From contig JAIYDS010000242.1 of the NCBI GenBank assembly GCA_027487385.1, forward strand, positions 1-53,802: DNA of 53,802 nucleotides, written 5' to 3'. The translations under genes and the position numbers were made by a program. This DNA comes from Acetobacteraceae bacterium. GTDB lineage: Bacteria > Pseudomonadota > Alphaproteobacteria > Acetobacterales > Acetobacteraceae. How positions within the stretch are numbered: position 1 is the stretch's first letter; every line of letters begins with the position of its first letter. The notes beneath the pieces were generated by a model that saw only the letters and a list, made by a program, of their open reading frames with translations, made no database searches and had not been told where the DNA came from. Below are positions 1-8,597 of the stretch, in pieces.

Positions 1-804
1 CAGGCCGGGCATCTCATCGGCTCCTTCGAGACGACGGAGCGCATGCTGCTGAAGACCCTGCCGCCCGACCGCGTGGCGCAGATCATGGAGGAAATCCGCG
101 GCCCGGCCGGGCGGACCATGTGGGACAAGCTGGGCAATGTGAACGAGACGGTGTTGGCGAATTACCTGAAGAACGAATACCCGCAGACCGTCGCCGTCGT
201 GCTCACCAAGGTGAAGCCGGACCATGCGGCGCGCGTGCTCTCCATCCTGCCCGATGGCTTCGCGATGGAGGTGGTGATGCGCATGCTGCGCATGGAGAAT
301 GTCCAGAAGGAAGCGCTGGAAGGCGTCGAGCGCACGCTGAAGATGGAGTTCATGTCCAACCTCGCGCGCTCCACGCGCCGCGATGCGCATGAGATGATGG
401 CCGAGATCTTCAACGGCCTGGACCGCCAGGCTGAGGGCCGCATCATGGCCGCGCTGGAAGAGCGCAGCCATGAGGCCGCGGAGCGCATCCGCGCGCTGAT
501 GTTCACCTTCGACGATCTGAAGCGGCTGGATCCGCAGGGGCTGCAGGTCCTGCTGCGCTCGGTCGAGAAGGAGCGGCTGACGTTGGCGCTGAAGGGCGCG
601 GCCGAGGAGATGCGCGAGCTCTTCTTCCGCAACATGACCGAGCGCGCGGCGAAGCTGCTGCGCGACGACATCGCCGCCCTCGGCCCCGTCCGGCTGAAGG
701 ATGTGGACGAGGCGCAGGCGGCCGTGGTCGCCGCCGCCAAGGACCTGGCCGCGCAAGGTCAGATCCAGCTCTCCGAGGGCAAGGATGACCAGCTTGTTGA
801 ATAG
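1..804 (+). CDS. fliG: Flagellar motor switch protein FliG (5' end outside window)
   Basis: FliG is the C-ring protein that links the MS ring to the FliM/FliN switch and contacts the stator through its charged C-terminal domain. The frame is open from base 1, so the N-terminal part lies upstream; 267 residues are visible against roughly 330-360 for the family. The middle domain has an EYPQT version of the FliG EHPQT motif, and the C-terminal half is rich in the expected charged residues (for example [20 protein letters not shown]). The next gene, fliN, starts 24 bp downstream, so the FliH/FlbE gene found between fliG and fliN in Caulobacter is absent here. Identification is secure; only the start is missing. 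Confidence 0.95.
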   Translation, partial: QAGHLIGSFETTERMLLKTLPPDRVAQIMEEIRGPAGRTMWDKLGNVNETVLANYLKNEYPQTVAVVLTKVKPDHAARVLSILPDGFAMEVVMRMLRMENVQKEALEGVERTLKMEFMSNLARSTRRDAHEMMAEIFNGLDRQAEGRIMAALEERSHEAAERIRALMFTFDDLKRLDPQGLQVLLRSVEKERLTLALKGAAEEMRELFFRNMTERAAKLLRDDIAALGPVRLKDVDEAQAAVVAAAKDLAAQGQIQLSEGKDDQLVE

Positions 805-828
805 CAATGACAATCGGCAGGAGGCCGC

Positions 829-1152
829 ATGAGCGACGCGACGGATGATTTCGAACCCGCCACGCCCGGCTCACCGGGCACGGAGCGCCCACCCAGCGTC
901 CCGCGGGACCTGGAGGCGGTCTATGACATTCCCGTCCAGGTCAGCGCGGTGCTGGGCCGCGCGACGATGCAGGTCAGCCAGTTGCTGAAGCTCGGCCGTG
1001 GCGCCGTGGTGGAGCTGGACCGCAAGCTGGGCGAGGCGGTGGACATCTACGTCAACAACCGCCTGGTCGCGCGCGGCGAGGTGGTGATGGTGGAGGATAA
1101 TCGCCTCGGCATCACCATGACGGAAATCGTCAAGGCGGATCGCGCCGTATGA
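829..1152 (+). CDS. fliN: Flagellar motor switch protein FliN
   Basis: FliN (107 aa) forms the base of the C ring and binds FliM and the export ATPase regulator FliH. The SpoA fold covers residues 30-105: YDIPVQVSAVLGRATMQVSQ, then LGRGAVVELDRKLGEAVDIYVNNRLVARGE is visible in two parts around a GAVVELD turn, ending in the family-typical RLGITMTEIV. The first 25 residues are a poorly conserved acidic/Pro-rich tail. A GGAGG-type ribosome site precedes the ATG. It overlaps flbD by 4 bp (ATGA), so translation is probably coupled in the flagellar operon. Confidence 0.95.
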   Translation: MSDATDDFEPATPGSPGTERPPSVPRDLEAVYDIPVQVSAVLGRATMQVSQLLKLGRGAVVELDRKLGEAVDIYVNNRLVARGEVVMVEDNRLGITMTEIVKADRAV

Positions 1153-2516
1153 CGCGGCTGCTGATCATCGGCTCGCTCTCCGGCGAGCTGGGGCATGCGG
1201 CGCGCATCGCTTCCGCGCGTGGGGCGCAGCTGACCCAGGTGGAAGGTGTGACGGCCGGGCTGGAGCGCCTGCGCGGTGCCGGGGCGGATCTCATCCTCGC
1301 CGATGCCGCGCATGACCTACCCTGGCTGCTGGAGCGCCTGGCGGAGGAGCGCATCGCCACGCCGCTCATCGCCTGCGGCCGCAATGCGGATGCCGAGGCG
1401 GTGCTTCGCGCGATCCGCGCCGGTGCGCGCGAATTCCTGCCCTTGCCGCCCGAGGCGGAACTCATCGCCGCCATGCTGGAGGCGGTGACGGCCGCCCAGG
1501 ATGCGCCGGTCTGCCAGGACCCCGTGATGCGCGCGCTGCTGGCCCGCGCCGAGCAATTGGCGCGCGCCGAAGCCTCGGTGCTGATCACCGGCGAAAGCGG
1601 CACGGGTAAGGAGGTTCTGGCGCGCCACATCCATGCGGCATCGAAGCGTGCGCGCGGCCCCTTCGTGGCGCTGAACTGCGCGGCCCTGCCCGAGGCGCTG
1701 CTGGAGAGCGAGCTGTTCGGCCATGAGCGTGGCGCCTTCAGCGGCGCCGTCGCGGCCCGCAAGGGCAAGTTCGAGCAGGCCGAGCGCGGCACGCTGCTGC
1801 TGGACGAGATCGGCGAGATGGAGTTGCGGCTGCAATCCAAGCTGCTGCGCGCCATCCAGGAGCGTGAGGTGGACAAGCTCGGCGGCACGCAGCCGGTGAA
1901 GGTGGATGTGCGCATCCTCGCCGCCACCAACCGCGACCTCCAGGCGGAGGTGCGGGCCGGGCGCTTCCGCGAGGATCTCTACTTCCGGCTGAACGTCGTG
2001 CAGCTGCGCATCCCGCCGCTGCGCGAACGCGGCGCCGACATCCTGCCACTCGCCGAGCATTTCGCCGAGCGCTATTCCGCCGCCAATGGGCTGCCACTGC
2101 GGCCCATCGCCCCCGCCGCCAGCGCGCGCCTCATGGCGCATCCCTGGCCCGGCAATGTGCGCGAGCTGGAGAACGCCATGCACCGCGCCGTGCTGCTGGC
2201 CCAGGGGCGCGAGATCGGCCTGGACGCGATCGAGCTGGGCGCCGCGCCGCCAGAGGCGACATCTGCGCCGGCCGCGCCCGTCATCGCCGCGACAGCCCAT
2301 CCCATCGCCGCGCTGGTCGGGCGCCGGATGGAGGAAGTCGAGCGTGAATTGATCCTGGAGACGCTGGGCCGCTGCCTCGGCAATCGCACGCGGGCGGCGG
2401 AAATCCTGGGCATTTCCATCCGCACCCTGCGCAACAAGCTGGCCGAATATCGCGGCCAGGGCGTGGCTGTGCCGCTGGCGCCGGGTCAGCTGCCCGAGAG
2501 CTGGCGCGTCGCATGA
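1149..2516 (+). CDS. flbD: Sigma-54-dependent flagellar regulator FlbD
   Basis: This 455-aa enhancer-binding protein has three domains. A receiver-like domain (about 1-115) contains the Caulobacter FlbD-type stretch GAREFLPLPPEAELIAAML. An AAA+ domain follows, with Walker A GESGTGKE at 148-155 and Walker B LLLDEIGEM. A Fis-type helix-turn-helix lies near 411-432 (NRTRAAEILGISIRTLRNKL). In Caulobacter FlbD switches on late flagellar operons with sigma-54 and is controlled by FliX; no fliX is visible here. The sigma-54-contact loop reads GAFSGA (195-200) instead of the usual GAFTGA. It overlaps fliN and flhA by 4 bp each. The family call rests on the N-terminal sequence and the flagellar context. 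Confidence 0.92.
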   Translation: MTRLLIIGSLSGELGHAARIASARGAQLTQVEGVTAGLERLRGAGADLILADAAHDLPWLLERLAEERIATPLIACGRNADAEAVLRAIRAGAREFLPLPPEAELIAAMLEAVTAAQDAPVCQDPVMRALLARAEQLARAEASVLITGESGTGKEVLARHIHAASKRARGPFVALNCAALPEALLESELFGHERGAFSGAVAARKGKFEQAERGTLLLDEIGEMELRLQSKLLRAIQEREVDKLGGTQPVKVDVRILAATNRDLQAEVRAGRFREDLYFRLNVVQLRIPPLRERGADILPLAEHFAERYSAANGLPLRPIAPAASARLMAHPWPGNVRELENAMHRAVLLAQGREIGLDAIELGAAPPEATSAPAAPVIAATAHPIAALVGRRMEEVERELILETLGRCLGNRTRAAEILGISIRTLRNKLAEYRGQGVAVPLAPGQLPESWRVA

Positions 2517-4573
2517 ATTCCCTCACCCTCCCCCCCTGGCTGCGCGGGCTGCGCTTCTCCTCCGAGGCAGCGCTGGTGGCCGGCGTCGTGCTCGTCATGA
2601 TCATCCTGATCGTGCCGCTGCCCGCCGTGCTGCTGGATGCAGCGCTGGCGCTGAACATCGTGGCTTCGGTGCTGATGCTGATGGTGGCGTTGCTGCTGAC
2701 GCGGCCGCTCGACTTCCAGTCCTTCCCGCAATTGCTGCTGATCACCACGCTGTTCCGCCTGGGCCTCAACGTCGCCACCACCCGCGCCATCCTGGCCAAT
2801 GGGCATGAGGGGCCGGAGGCCGCGGGCGGCGTCATCGCGGCCTTCGGCAATTTCCTGATGAGCGGCGACATCCTGGTGGGCATGATCGTCTTCGCCATCC
2901 TGCTGATGGTGAATCACGTCGTCGTCTCCAAGGGCGCGGGTCGCATCGCGGAGGTTGCGGCGCGGTTCCATCTGGATGCCATGCCCGGCAAGCAGATGGC
3001 GATCGACGCCGATCTTTCCGCCGGCACGATTGATGAGGCGGAGGCGAAGAAGCGCCGCCGCGAACTCCAGGAGGAAAGCGGCTTTCACGGCGCCATGGAT
3101 GGTGCCGCGAAATTCGTGAAGGGCGATGCCATCGCGGGGCTCATCTCCACCTTCATCAACCTGCTGGGCGGGCTCGCCATCGGCATCGGCCGGCATGGGC
3201 TTTCCTTCGGCGAGGCGGTGGAGACCTATTCCATCCTGACCGTGGGCGACGGGCTGGTGGGCCAGATCCCGGCGCTGCTGGTCAGCGTGGCGGCCGCCAT
3301 CGTCGTCACCAAGGCGGCGCGGGAAGAGCAGTCCGACAAGATCATGGCGCGCGAGCTGACGGGCTGGAAGCCGCTCGCCATCGCCTCGGGCACCTCGCTG
3401 GTGCTGGGCACCATGCCGGGCATGCCGCTGCTGCCCTTCCTGGTGCTGGCCGGCGCCACGGGCGGCGCGGCCTGGTTTCAGCGCAAGGCCAGCCTGGCCG
3501 CCCCGCCGGAGCCGGAAGAGCCACCACAAATTCCGACCGAGCCCGCCGTCGCCGAAGCGCTGCGGATGGATCTTCTGCGGCTGGAATTGGGCTATGGGCT
3601 GCTCTCTCTCGCCTCGGGCGAAGCCCCCCGCCTGACCGAGCAGATTCGCGGCTTGCGCCGCTCCATCGCGCAGGAGATGGGCTTCGTCCTTCCCTCCGTC
3701 CGCATCCAGGACAATCTGGACCTGCCGCCGGACAGCTACATCCTGCGCGTGAAGGAGATCGAAGCCGCGCGGGGCACGCTGCGCCCGCCGCTACACCTCG
3801 CGATCAACCCCGAAGGCGGCCTGCCCGACCTGCCCGGCGAAAAGACCACCGAGCCCGCCTTCGGCCTGCCCGCCCTCTGGATCGAGGAAACCCTGCGCGA
3901 GGAGGCGCTGGCGCGCGGCTGCACCGTGGTGGATTGCGCCGGCGTGCTGGCCACGCATCTGACCGAAGTGGTCCGCGAGAACATGAGCGAGCTGCTCTCT
4001 TACAGCGAGACGGTGAAGCTGCTCGATGAACTCCCGCGCGAGCAGCAGAAACTCGTGCAAGACCTGATCCCGAGCCAGGTGAGCATCGGGCTGCTGCAAC
4101 GCCTGCTGCAGGCGCTGCTGGCCGAGCGCGTCTCCATCCGCGACCTGCCGACCATCCTGGAAGGGCTGCAGGAGGCATCGGCCGCCAATATGCGCTCCCT
4201 GCCGCAGATGCTTGGCATCGTGCGCATGCGGCTCAGCCGCCAGCTCTCCGAGGCCGCGCGCGGGGCGCAGGGCTATGTGCCGATCGTCATGCTTTCGCCG
4301 GAATGGGAGGTGGCCTTCACCGAATGCCTGACCGGCCCGCCGGAGGACCGCCAGCTGGCCATGGAGCCCGGCCGCCTGCAGGCCTTCATGCAGCGGCTGC
4401 GCGACGTGCTGGATGCCCAGGCGGCGCAGGGTGAGCATCCGGCGCTGCTGTGTTCCGGCGCGCTGCGCCCGCATTTGCGCGCCATCGTGGAGCGCTTCCG
4501 CCCCAGCACACCCGTCCTCTCCCAGGCCGAAATCCACCCCCGGGTCCGCATCCGCAGCCTGGCCAGCGTCTGA
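2513..4573 (+). CDS. flhA: Flagellar export gate protein FlhA
   Basis: FlhA (686 aa) is the large inner-membrane component of the flagellar type III export gate; it uses the proton motive force and its cytoplasmic ring docks export chaperones. Several hydrophobic segments fill residues 20-325. The FHIPEP-family signature RIAEVAARFHLDAMPGKQM followed by AIDADLSAGTIDE is at about 143-175. A Pro/Glu-rich linker near 330 leads to the cytoplasmic domain, which contains the typical VRIQDNLDLPPDSYIL and LLQRLLQALLAERVSIRDL stretches. Length is normal. The start codon overlaps the flbD stop (ATGA), and flhF follows after 3 bp. Confidence 0.97.
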   Translation: MNSLTLPPWLRGLRFSSEAALVAGVVLVMIILIVPLPAVLLDAALALNIVASVLMLMVALLLTRPLDFQSFPQLLLITTLFRLGLNVATTRAILANGHEGPEAAGGVIAAFGNFLMSGDILVGMIVFAILLMVNHVVVSKGAGRIAEVAARFHLDAMPGKQMAIDADLSAGTIDEAEAKKRRRELQEESGFHGAMDGAAKFVKGDAIAGLISTFINLLGGLAIGIGRHGLSFGEAVETYSILTVGDGLVGQIPALLVSVAAAIVVTKAAREEQSDKIMARELTGWKPLAIASGTSLVLGTMPGMPLLPFLVLAGATGGAAWFQRKASLAAPPEPEEPPQIPTEPAVAEALRMDLLRLELGYGLLSLASGEAPRLTEQIRGLRRSIAQEMGFVLPSVRIQDNLDLPPDSYILRVKEIEAARGTLRPPLHLAINPEGGLPDLPGEKTTEPAFGLPALWIEETLREEALARGCTVVDCAGVLATHLTEVVRENMSELLSYSETVKLLDELPREQQKLVQDLIPSQVSIGLLQRLLQALLAERVSIRDLPTILEGLQEASAANMRSLPQMLGIVRMRLSRQLSEAARGAQGYVPIVMLSPEWEVAFTECLTGPPEDRQLAMEPGRLQAFMQRLRDVLDAQAAQGEHPALLCSGALRPHLRAIVERFRPSTPVLSQAEIHPRVRIRSLASV

Positions 4574-4576
4574 GCC

Positions 4577-5464
4577 ATGCGCCTTCGGGTCTTTCACGCA
4601 CGCAACGCCACCCTCGCCCTGACGGCCGTGCGGGAGACGCTGGGCGAGGATGCGGTGGTGCTCAGCACGCGCCGCGTCGGTGGCGGCGTGGAAGTCACGG
4701 CGGCGCTGGACCTGGCCGAGCCGGAGCTGATCGAGCCGGAGCCCGATCCGGATGACACGCCACCCGCGCTGGCCCGCCACAACCTGGCACCAGGCGTGGG
4801 CGCCGGCTTCACCGGGCAGGATCTGGCGGCCGCGCTGGCCGCACGGCTCAGCTTCGAGCCCTTGCCGCTGAACCAGCCCATCCTGCTGGTCGGCCCGCCC
4901 GGTGCCGGCAAGACGCTGACCTGCGCCAAGCTGGCCGCCCGCGCGAAAATGGCGGGGCAGACGCCCATCGTCGTCACCGCCGATGGCGCGCGCGCCGGCG
5001 CGGTGGAACAGCTGGCCGCCTTCACCCGGCTGCTGCGCCTGACACTGGCCGTGGCCGCCCTGCCCGAAGCGCTGTCAAAGGCGCTGCGCGGGCGGGAGCC
5101 CGGGCAGATGGCGCTGGTGGATGGCTTTGGCTGCGACCCTTTCGACGAAGCCCAGGCCGAGCGGCTGCACCGCCTGATCCGCGCCGCCGACGCGACCCCC
5201 GTGCTCGTGCTGCCCGCCGGGCTGGATGCGGAGGAGAGCGCGGAACTGGCGCGCGGCTTCCATAGGCTGGGCGCGCGGCATCTGCTGCCCACCCGGCTCG
5301 ACATGGCGCGCCGCCTGGGTGGCGTGCTCTCCGCCGCCTGCACTGGCCTGGCGCTGACCGAGGCGGGCATCGGCCCACAGGTCGCGCATGGGCTGCAACC
5401 CTTGTCCCCTGCCTGGCTGGCCGATCGCCTGGCCGAGGGGCTGCCCCGGGAGAAACTCGCATGA
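4577..5464 (+). CDS. flhF: Flagellar SRP-like GTPase FlhF (short form)
   Basis: FlhF is an SRP-family GTPase that sets the position and assembly of polar flagella together with FlhG. The N-terminus MRLRVFHARNATLALTAVRE and the phrase LGEDAVVLSTRRV are typical. The P-loop GPPGAGKT is at 106-113, followed by the SRP-type TCAKLAARAKMAGQTPIVVTADGAR region in shorter recognisable pieces. The family's DTAGR-like motif is replaced by a weak LVDGFGCD, and the guanine-specificity TKLD motif reads TRLD. At 295 aa it is shorter than the 370-480 aa of many FlhF proteins, mainly because the basic linker is brief. It sits between flhA and flhG, overlapping flhG by 4 bp. Confidence 0.88.
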   Translation: MRLRVFHARNATLALTAVRETLGEDAVVLSTRRVGGGVEVTAALDLAEPELIEPEPDPDDTPPALARHNLAPGVGAGFTGQDLAAALAARLSFEPLPLNQPILLVGPPGAGKTLTCAKLAARAKMAGQTPIVVTADGARAGAVEQLAAFTRLLRLTLAVAALPEALSKALRGREPGQMALVDGFGCDPFDEAQAERLHRLIRAADATPVLVLPAGLDAEESAELARGFHRLGARHLLPTRLDMARRLGGVLSAACTGLALTEAGIGPQVAHGLQPLSPAWLADRLAEGLPREKLA

Positions 5465-6201
5465 ATTCCCCTCGCCTGGTCGCCATCGCCTCCGGCAAGG
5501 GCGGCGTGGGGAAGACCTGCCTTGCCATCGGCCTGGCGCAGTCCCTCGCCGAATCCGGCGCGCGGGTGGCGCTGGTGGATGGAGATCTCGGGCTGGCCAA
5601 TGTGGATGTGCAGCTCGGCCTCGACCCCCGTCGGGACCTGGGTGACGTGCTGGCCGGGCGCTGCGCGGCCGCGGCAGCGCTGATGCAACACCCGGCGGGC
5701 TTCGCGCTGCTGCCGGGCCGCTCGGGTTCGGCCGCGCTGGCGGGGCTGGAGGGGGCGGCGCTGCAAGGCTTCGCCCGGGACTTGCGCGGCTTGCCCATGG
5801 ATTGGCTGCTGCTCGACCTTGGCGCCGGGATTGGCGCGGTGCAGCGCGGGCTGGCCGCGGCGGCGGACCTGCTGCTCGTCATCGCGACCGAGGAGCCGAC
5901 CTCGCTGACCGATGCCTATGCCGTGCTGAAGCTGCACCGGCGCGATGCGCCAGCCGGCAAGGCGGGGCTGGTGGTGAACATGGCCGCGCAGCCGGCCCGC
6001 GTGCATGCGGCGCTGGATGCCGCCTGCCGAGGCTTCCTGGGCCAGGCCCTGCCGCTCCTGGGCACGGTGCGGCGCGATCCGCGGGTGGCGGCCGCGATTC
6101 GCGCGCAATCCCCCTTGCTGACGCGCCACCCGAACACCCCGGCGGCGGAGGATCTGCGGCGCCTGGCAGGCGCATTGGCCGAGGCCTGGGCCACGGCCTG
6201 A
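5461..6201 (+). CDS. flhG: MinD-like flagellar number ATPase FlhG/FleN
   Basis: This 246-aa ParA/MinD-type ATPase has the deviant Walker A motif SGKGGVGKT at residues 11-19 and a LVDGDLGLANVDVQLGL switch region. FlhG/FleN proteins limit flagellar number, partly by stimulating FlhF GTPase activity. Here the partner flhF lies immediately upstream with an ATGA overlap, which favours FlhG over a generic MinD. The membrane-targeting amphipathic helix expected at the C-terminus is not obvious; the tail reads ALAEAWATA. It is the last gene of the visible flagellar cluster. Confidence 0.9.
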   Translation: MNSPRLVAIASGKGGVGKTCLAIGLAQSLAESGARVALVDGDLGLANVDVQLGLDPRRDLGDVLAGRCAAAAALMQHPAGFALLPGRSGSAALAGLEGAALQGFARDLRGLPMDWLLLDLGAGIGAVQRGLAAAADLLLVIATEEPTSLTDAYAVLKLHRRDAPAGKAGLVVNMAAQPARVHAALDAACRGFLGQALPLLGTVRRDPRVAAAIRAQSPLLTRHPNTPAAEDLRRLAGALAEAWATA

Positions 6202-6250
6202 CCCGTGCGGGGTTGCGTTTTCCATGGCCAACCCCGCCGATCGACGCTAT

Positions 6251-6272
6251 GAATGTAGCGATCGCTACATTC
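6251..6272. promoter_or_regulatory. Perfect 22-bp palindrome, probable repressor operator
   Basis: The half-site GAATGTAGCGA is followed directly by its exact reverse complement, with no spacer or mismatch. Uninterrupted palindromes with a TGTAnCGAT-type half-site are typical of TetR-family operators. It lies 12 bp upstream of the chosen ATG of the small membrane protein, inside its likely 5' leader, so binding would be expected to repress that gene. No TetR-type gene lies in the window. The palindrome is directly visible; the TetR assignment is inference. Confidence 0.6.
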
Positions 6273-6284
6273 GAGGTTCCGAGC

Positions 6285-6686
6285 ATGTCCCCTTCCTCCC
6301 ATGCCCTCAGCCCGGCCCAGGCGCTGCGCGTCACAGCCTTCGCCCTGCTGCTCTGGGCCTCGGGCGCGGTGCTGATCCAACTCGCCATCCCGCTCGGGGT
6401 CTTCTCGGGCGGAGGACTGACCGTCTTGGCGTTTGTGATCGGTGTGGCGATCAACCCGCCCACCATCTGGCTGGTCTGCCGTCTGGGTGGGCTGCGGCGC
6501 GAGCAGACGGTCTTCGGCATGGCGCTCGGCTCCGCCGTTGCGATCATCTGTGACGGCACCGCGATCACCTGGGCGCCATGGGTTTACGGCGGCGTCTCGC
6601 CCGATCTGCACCAGGCCGCGGCCTGGCTGCTCTGGACCGTGGGCTTCGGGCTGCTGGGAGCCTTTATCGCCGAACGGAGGGGATAG
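6285..6686 (+). CDS. Small multi-pass membrane protein, DUF5367-like
   Basis: This 133-aa protein has four predicted hydrophobic segments: VTAFALLLWASGAVLIQLAI, then FSGGGLTVLAFVIGVAI, then FGMALGSAVAIICDG, and AAWLLWTVGFGLLGAFIA. It resembles DUF5367-type inner-membrane proteins of unknown function, in its size, its four-helix layout and an LLW.G..LL ending. I chose the ATG at 6285 (GAGG 8 nt upstream) because the in-frame ATG at 6249 would place the operator palindrome inside the coding sequence. It is convergent with the MFS gene, 23 bp apart. A small-molecule efflux or membrane-stress role is possible, but nothing in the sequence shows it. Confidence 0.75.
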   Translation: MSPSSHALSPAQALRVTAFALLLWASGAVLIQLAIPLGVFSGGGLTVLAFVIGVAINPPTIWLVCRLGGLRREQTVFGMALGSAVAIICDGTAITWAPWVYGGVSPDLHQAAAWLLWTVGFGLLGAFIAERRG

Positions 6687-6709
6687 TCGGAGCGGCAAAG
6701 CCCCGTAGC

Positions 6710-7894
6710 TCAACGCGCCGCCACGCGCCGCAGCAGAACAAGCCCGGCCAGCGTGACCAGCGCCAGATGCCCGAAGGCCAGCGCCCATGCGGCGGGATTG
6801 CCAGGCCCCAGCAAATCCAGCGCCAGCCCCACGCCCACCGGCCCGACAAAGCCGCCCGCATAACCGCACATGCTGTGCAACCCCATGGTGGCACCGCGCA
6901 ATTCCGGCCCCGCCGCCTGAACCGTGCCCGCCGTGAGCGCGGAGGAATCCAGGTAGATCGCCGCGTTCCAAAGCAGCACGGCCAGCGCCGCGAGCGGCGC
7001 CGACACCCAGGCCGACAGCCCCGTCAGCACCGACATCAGCGCCCCCGCCGCCATGGCCCAGGCGACGACGCGCGCGCGCCCGAAGCGCTGGGCCGTCTCA
7101 TTGCCCGTGATCGAGATGGCGATGCCGGCGAGCCCCGCCGCGGTGAAAAGTGCGGTCGGCCCCGGTAGCCATTCCGGCGCGCCCGCACGCGCGATGACGA
7201 GTGTGAGGAAGGTCACCGCCCAGGCGCGCAAAGCGGCCAATTCCCAAGTGTGCACGGTATAGCCGATGATCCAGCCGGTGGCGGCGCGGTTGCGCAGCAC
7301 GGGGCGGAAATCCAGCAGCCGGCGCGGCACGGCGGGCGGGCGCGGCGCCGTGCGCGGCATCACGAGGGCGCCGATGGTGAAGGCCACCAGCGCCGCCCCG
7401 CCGCTGAACAGGAAGGCCGCTTCCGCCCCGCCCAGCGCCGCCCAGAACCCCGCGACGGCGAAGGAGATGGCGCCCGCGATCCCCACCCCCGCCGCATGCC
7501 AAGAGACGGCGCGGGATTGTGCGTCTCCTTCCAGCCGCTCGGCGATCACCTTCAGCCCCGGCATGTAGCAGCCCGCCCAGCCCATGCCCGCCATGGCGCG
7601 CAGGATGAGTCCGCTCCAGAACCCATCCGCCAGCAGCGCGAAGCCCAGATGCGAGGCCGCGGTCAGCCCCGTGCCCAGCAGGTAGATCCGCCGCGCCGGC
7701 AGCCGATCGGTCAGCGAGACCAGAACGGGCACCACCACCACATAGGCGGCGAAGAAGGCGCCGATCAGCCAACCCGCCTCGGTGGCGGAGAGGCTCCAGC
7801 GGTCGAGATATTCCGGCAGCAGCGCGGGCAGGGTGAAGGCGCCGATCTGCGTCAGCACCTGCGCGGTGATGACGGCGATGGCGAAGCCACGCAT
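6710..7894 (-). CDS. MFS transporter (YbfB/AraJ-type layout)
   Basis: This 394-aa major facilitator protein has about twelve hydrophobic segments and begins MRGFAIAVITAQVLTQIGAF. The cytoplasmic loop 2-3 motif reads LTDRLPARRIYLLG, a degenerate form of GxxxDRxGRR. The frame is open upstream for 89 more codons with no membrane-protein character, so I took the ATG at 7894, which lies 5 bp after the GST gene stop. The substrate cannot be told from sequence. GST and MFS probably form a two-gene unit, consistent with conjugation and export of a xenobiotic or with catabolic uptake. Confidence 0.88.
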   Translation of the reverse strand: MRGFAIAVITAQVLTQIGAFTLPALLPEYLDRWSLSATEAGWLIGAFFAAYVVVVPVLVSLTDRLPARRIYLLGTGLTAASHLGFALLADGFWSGLILRAMAGMGWAGCYMPGLKVIAERLEGDAQSRAVSWHAAGVGIAGAISFAVAGFWAALGGAEAAFLFSGGAALVAFTIGALVMPRTAPRPPAVPRRLLDFRPVLRNRAATGWIIGYTVHTWELAALRAWAVTFLTLVIARAGAPEWLPGPTALFTAAGLAGIAISITGNETAQRFGRARVVAWAMAAGALMSVLTGLSAWVSAPLAALAVLLWNAAIYLDSSALTAGTVQAAGPELRGATMGLHSMCGYAGGFVGPVGVGLALDLLGPGNPAAWALAFGHLALVTLAGLVLLRRVAAR

Positions 7895-7899
7895 GACGC

Positions 7900-8532
7900 T
7901 CAGGGGAGCCCGTTGCGGATATGGGCGCGATAGGCCGGGCGCTCCGACAGCCGCTCGTAATACTGCTCCAGCGCGGGCAGCGGCGTGCGCTCCACGCTCT
8001 TCATCGAAAACCAGCGATGCACCACGAAGCCGGCGGGAATATCGGCCAGCGTGAAGGCCTCGCCTGCCAGATACGGCGCATGGCGCAGCGCATCGTCCAG
8101 TTGCCCCATGCGCCTGGCATATTCCGCCCGCCCCATCTGCACGAAGGAGGCGCGGTTCCATGGCACCAGCCCCAGCTCGCCGCCCAGATAGGCGCCGCGC
8201 ATGGGCATGGACATTTCATAGGCCACCCAATCCATCCAGGCCTCGACCCTCGCGCGCGCAGCGAGCGGCGTGGGATAGAGCGCCTCCGCCCCCGCCCGCG
8301 CCGCGAGATAGCGCAGGATGACGTGGGATTCGCGGATCACGCTGGCGCCATCCACCAGCACCGGCACGGTGCCGAGCGGGTTGAGCGCCAGGAATTCCGG
8401 ATCATCCGTCGAGCGGAAGCCACGGCCCCAATCCTCCTGCACGAAGGGCAGCGCCAACTCATCCAGGAGCCAGAGCACCTTGCGGACGTTGAAGGCGTTG
8501 TGACGCCCGAGGAGCCGAAGCTTGGTTTGCAT
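7900..8532 (-). CDS. Glutathione S-transferase family protein
   Basis: This 210-aa protein has a thioredoxin-fold N-terminal domain with the glutathione-site signature NPLGTVPVLVDG and ES.VIL, followed by an all-helical C-terminal domain (AARARVEAWMDWVAYEM to the end). GSTs conjugate glutathione to electrophiles or act as isomerases and dehalogenases; the substrate here is unknown. The start is set at ATG 8532 (MQTKLRLLGRHNAFNVRKV), because 19 further upstream codons show no homology-like sequence. It is transcribed divergently from the Hsp70-like gene (65 bp apart) and precedes the MFS gene. Confidence 0.9.
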   Translation of the reverse strand: MQTKLRLLGRHNAFNVRKVLWLLDELALPFVQEDWGRGFRSTDDPEFLALNPLGTVPVLVDGASVIRESHVILRYLAARAGAEALYPTPLAARARVEAWMDWVAYEMSMPMRGAYLGGELGLVPWNRASFVQMGRAEYARRMGQLDDALRHAPYLAGEAFTLADIPAGFVVHRWFSMKSVERTPLPALEQYYERLSERPAYRAHIRNGLP

Positions 8533-8597
8533 GCCCGGAAGCGTCACGGCAAAGCCACGCCTTGCCAAGAGGGTGCCAGGCGGGTTCAAGCGGCGCC

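Noticed and set aside
6258-6265. GCGATCGC octamer (cyanobacterial HIP1)
   Set aside because: It is simply the centre of the 22-bp operator-like palindrome; the gene content is not cyanobacterial and no other cluster of it was noticed.
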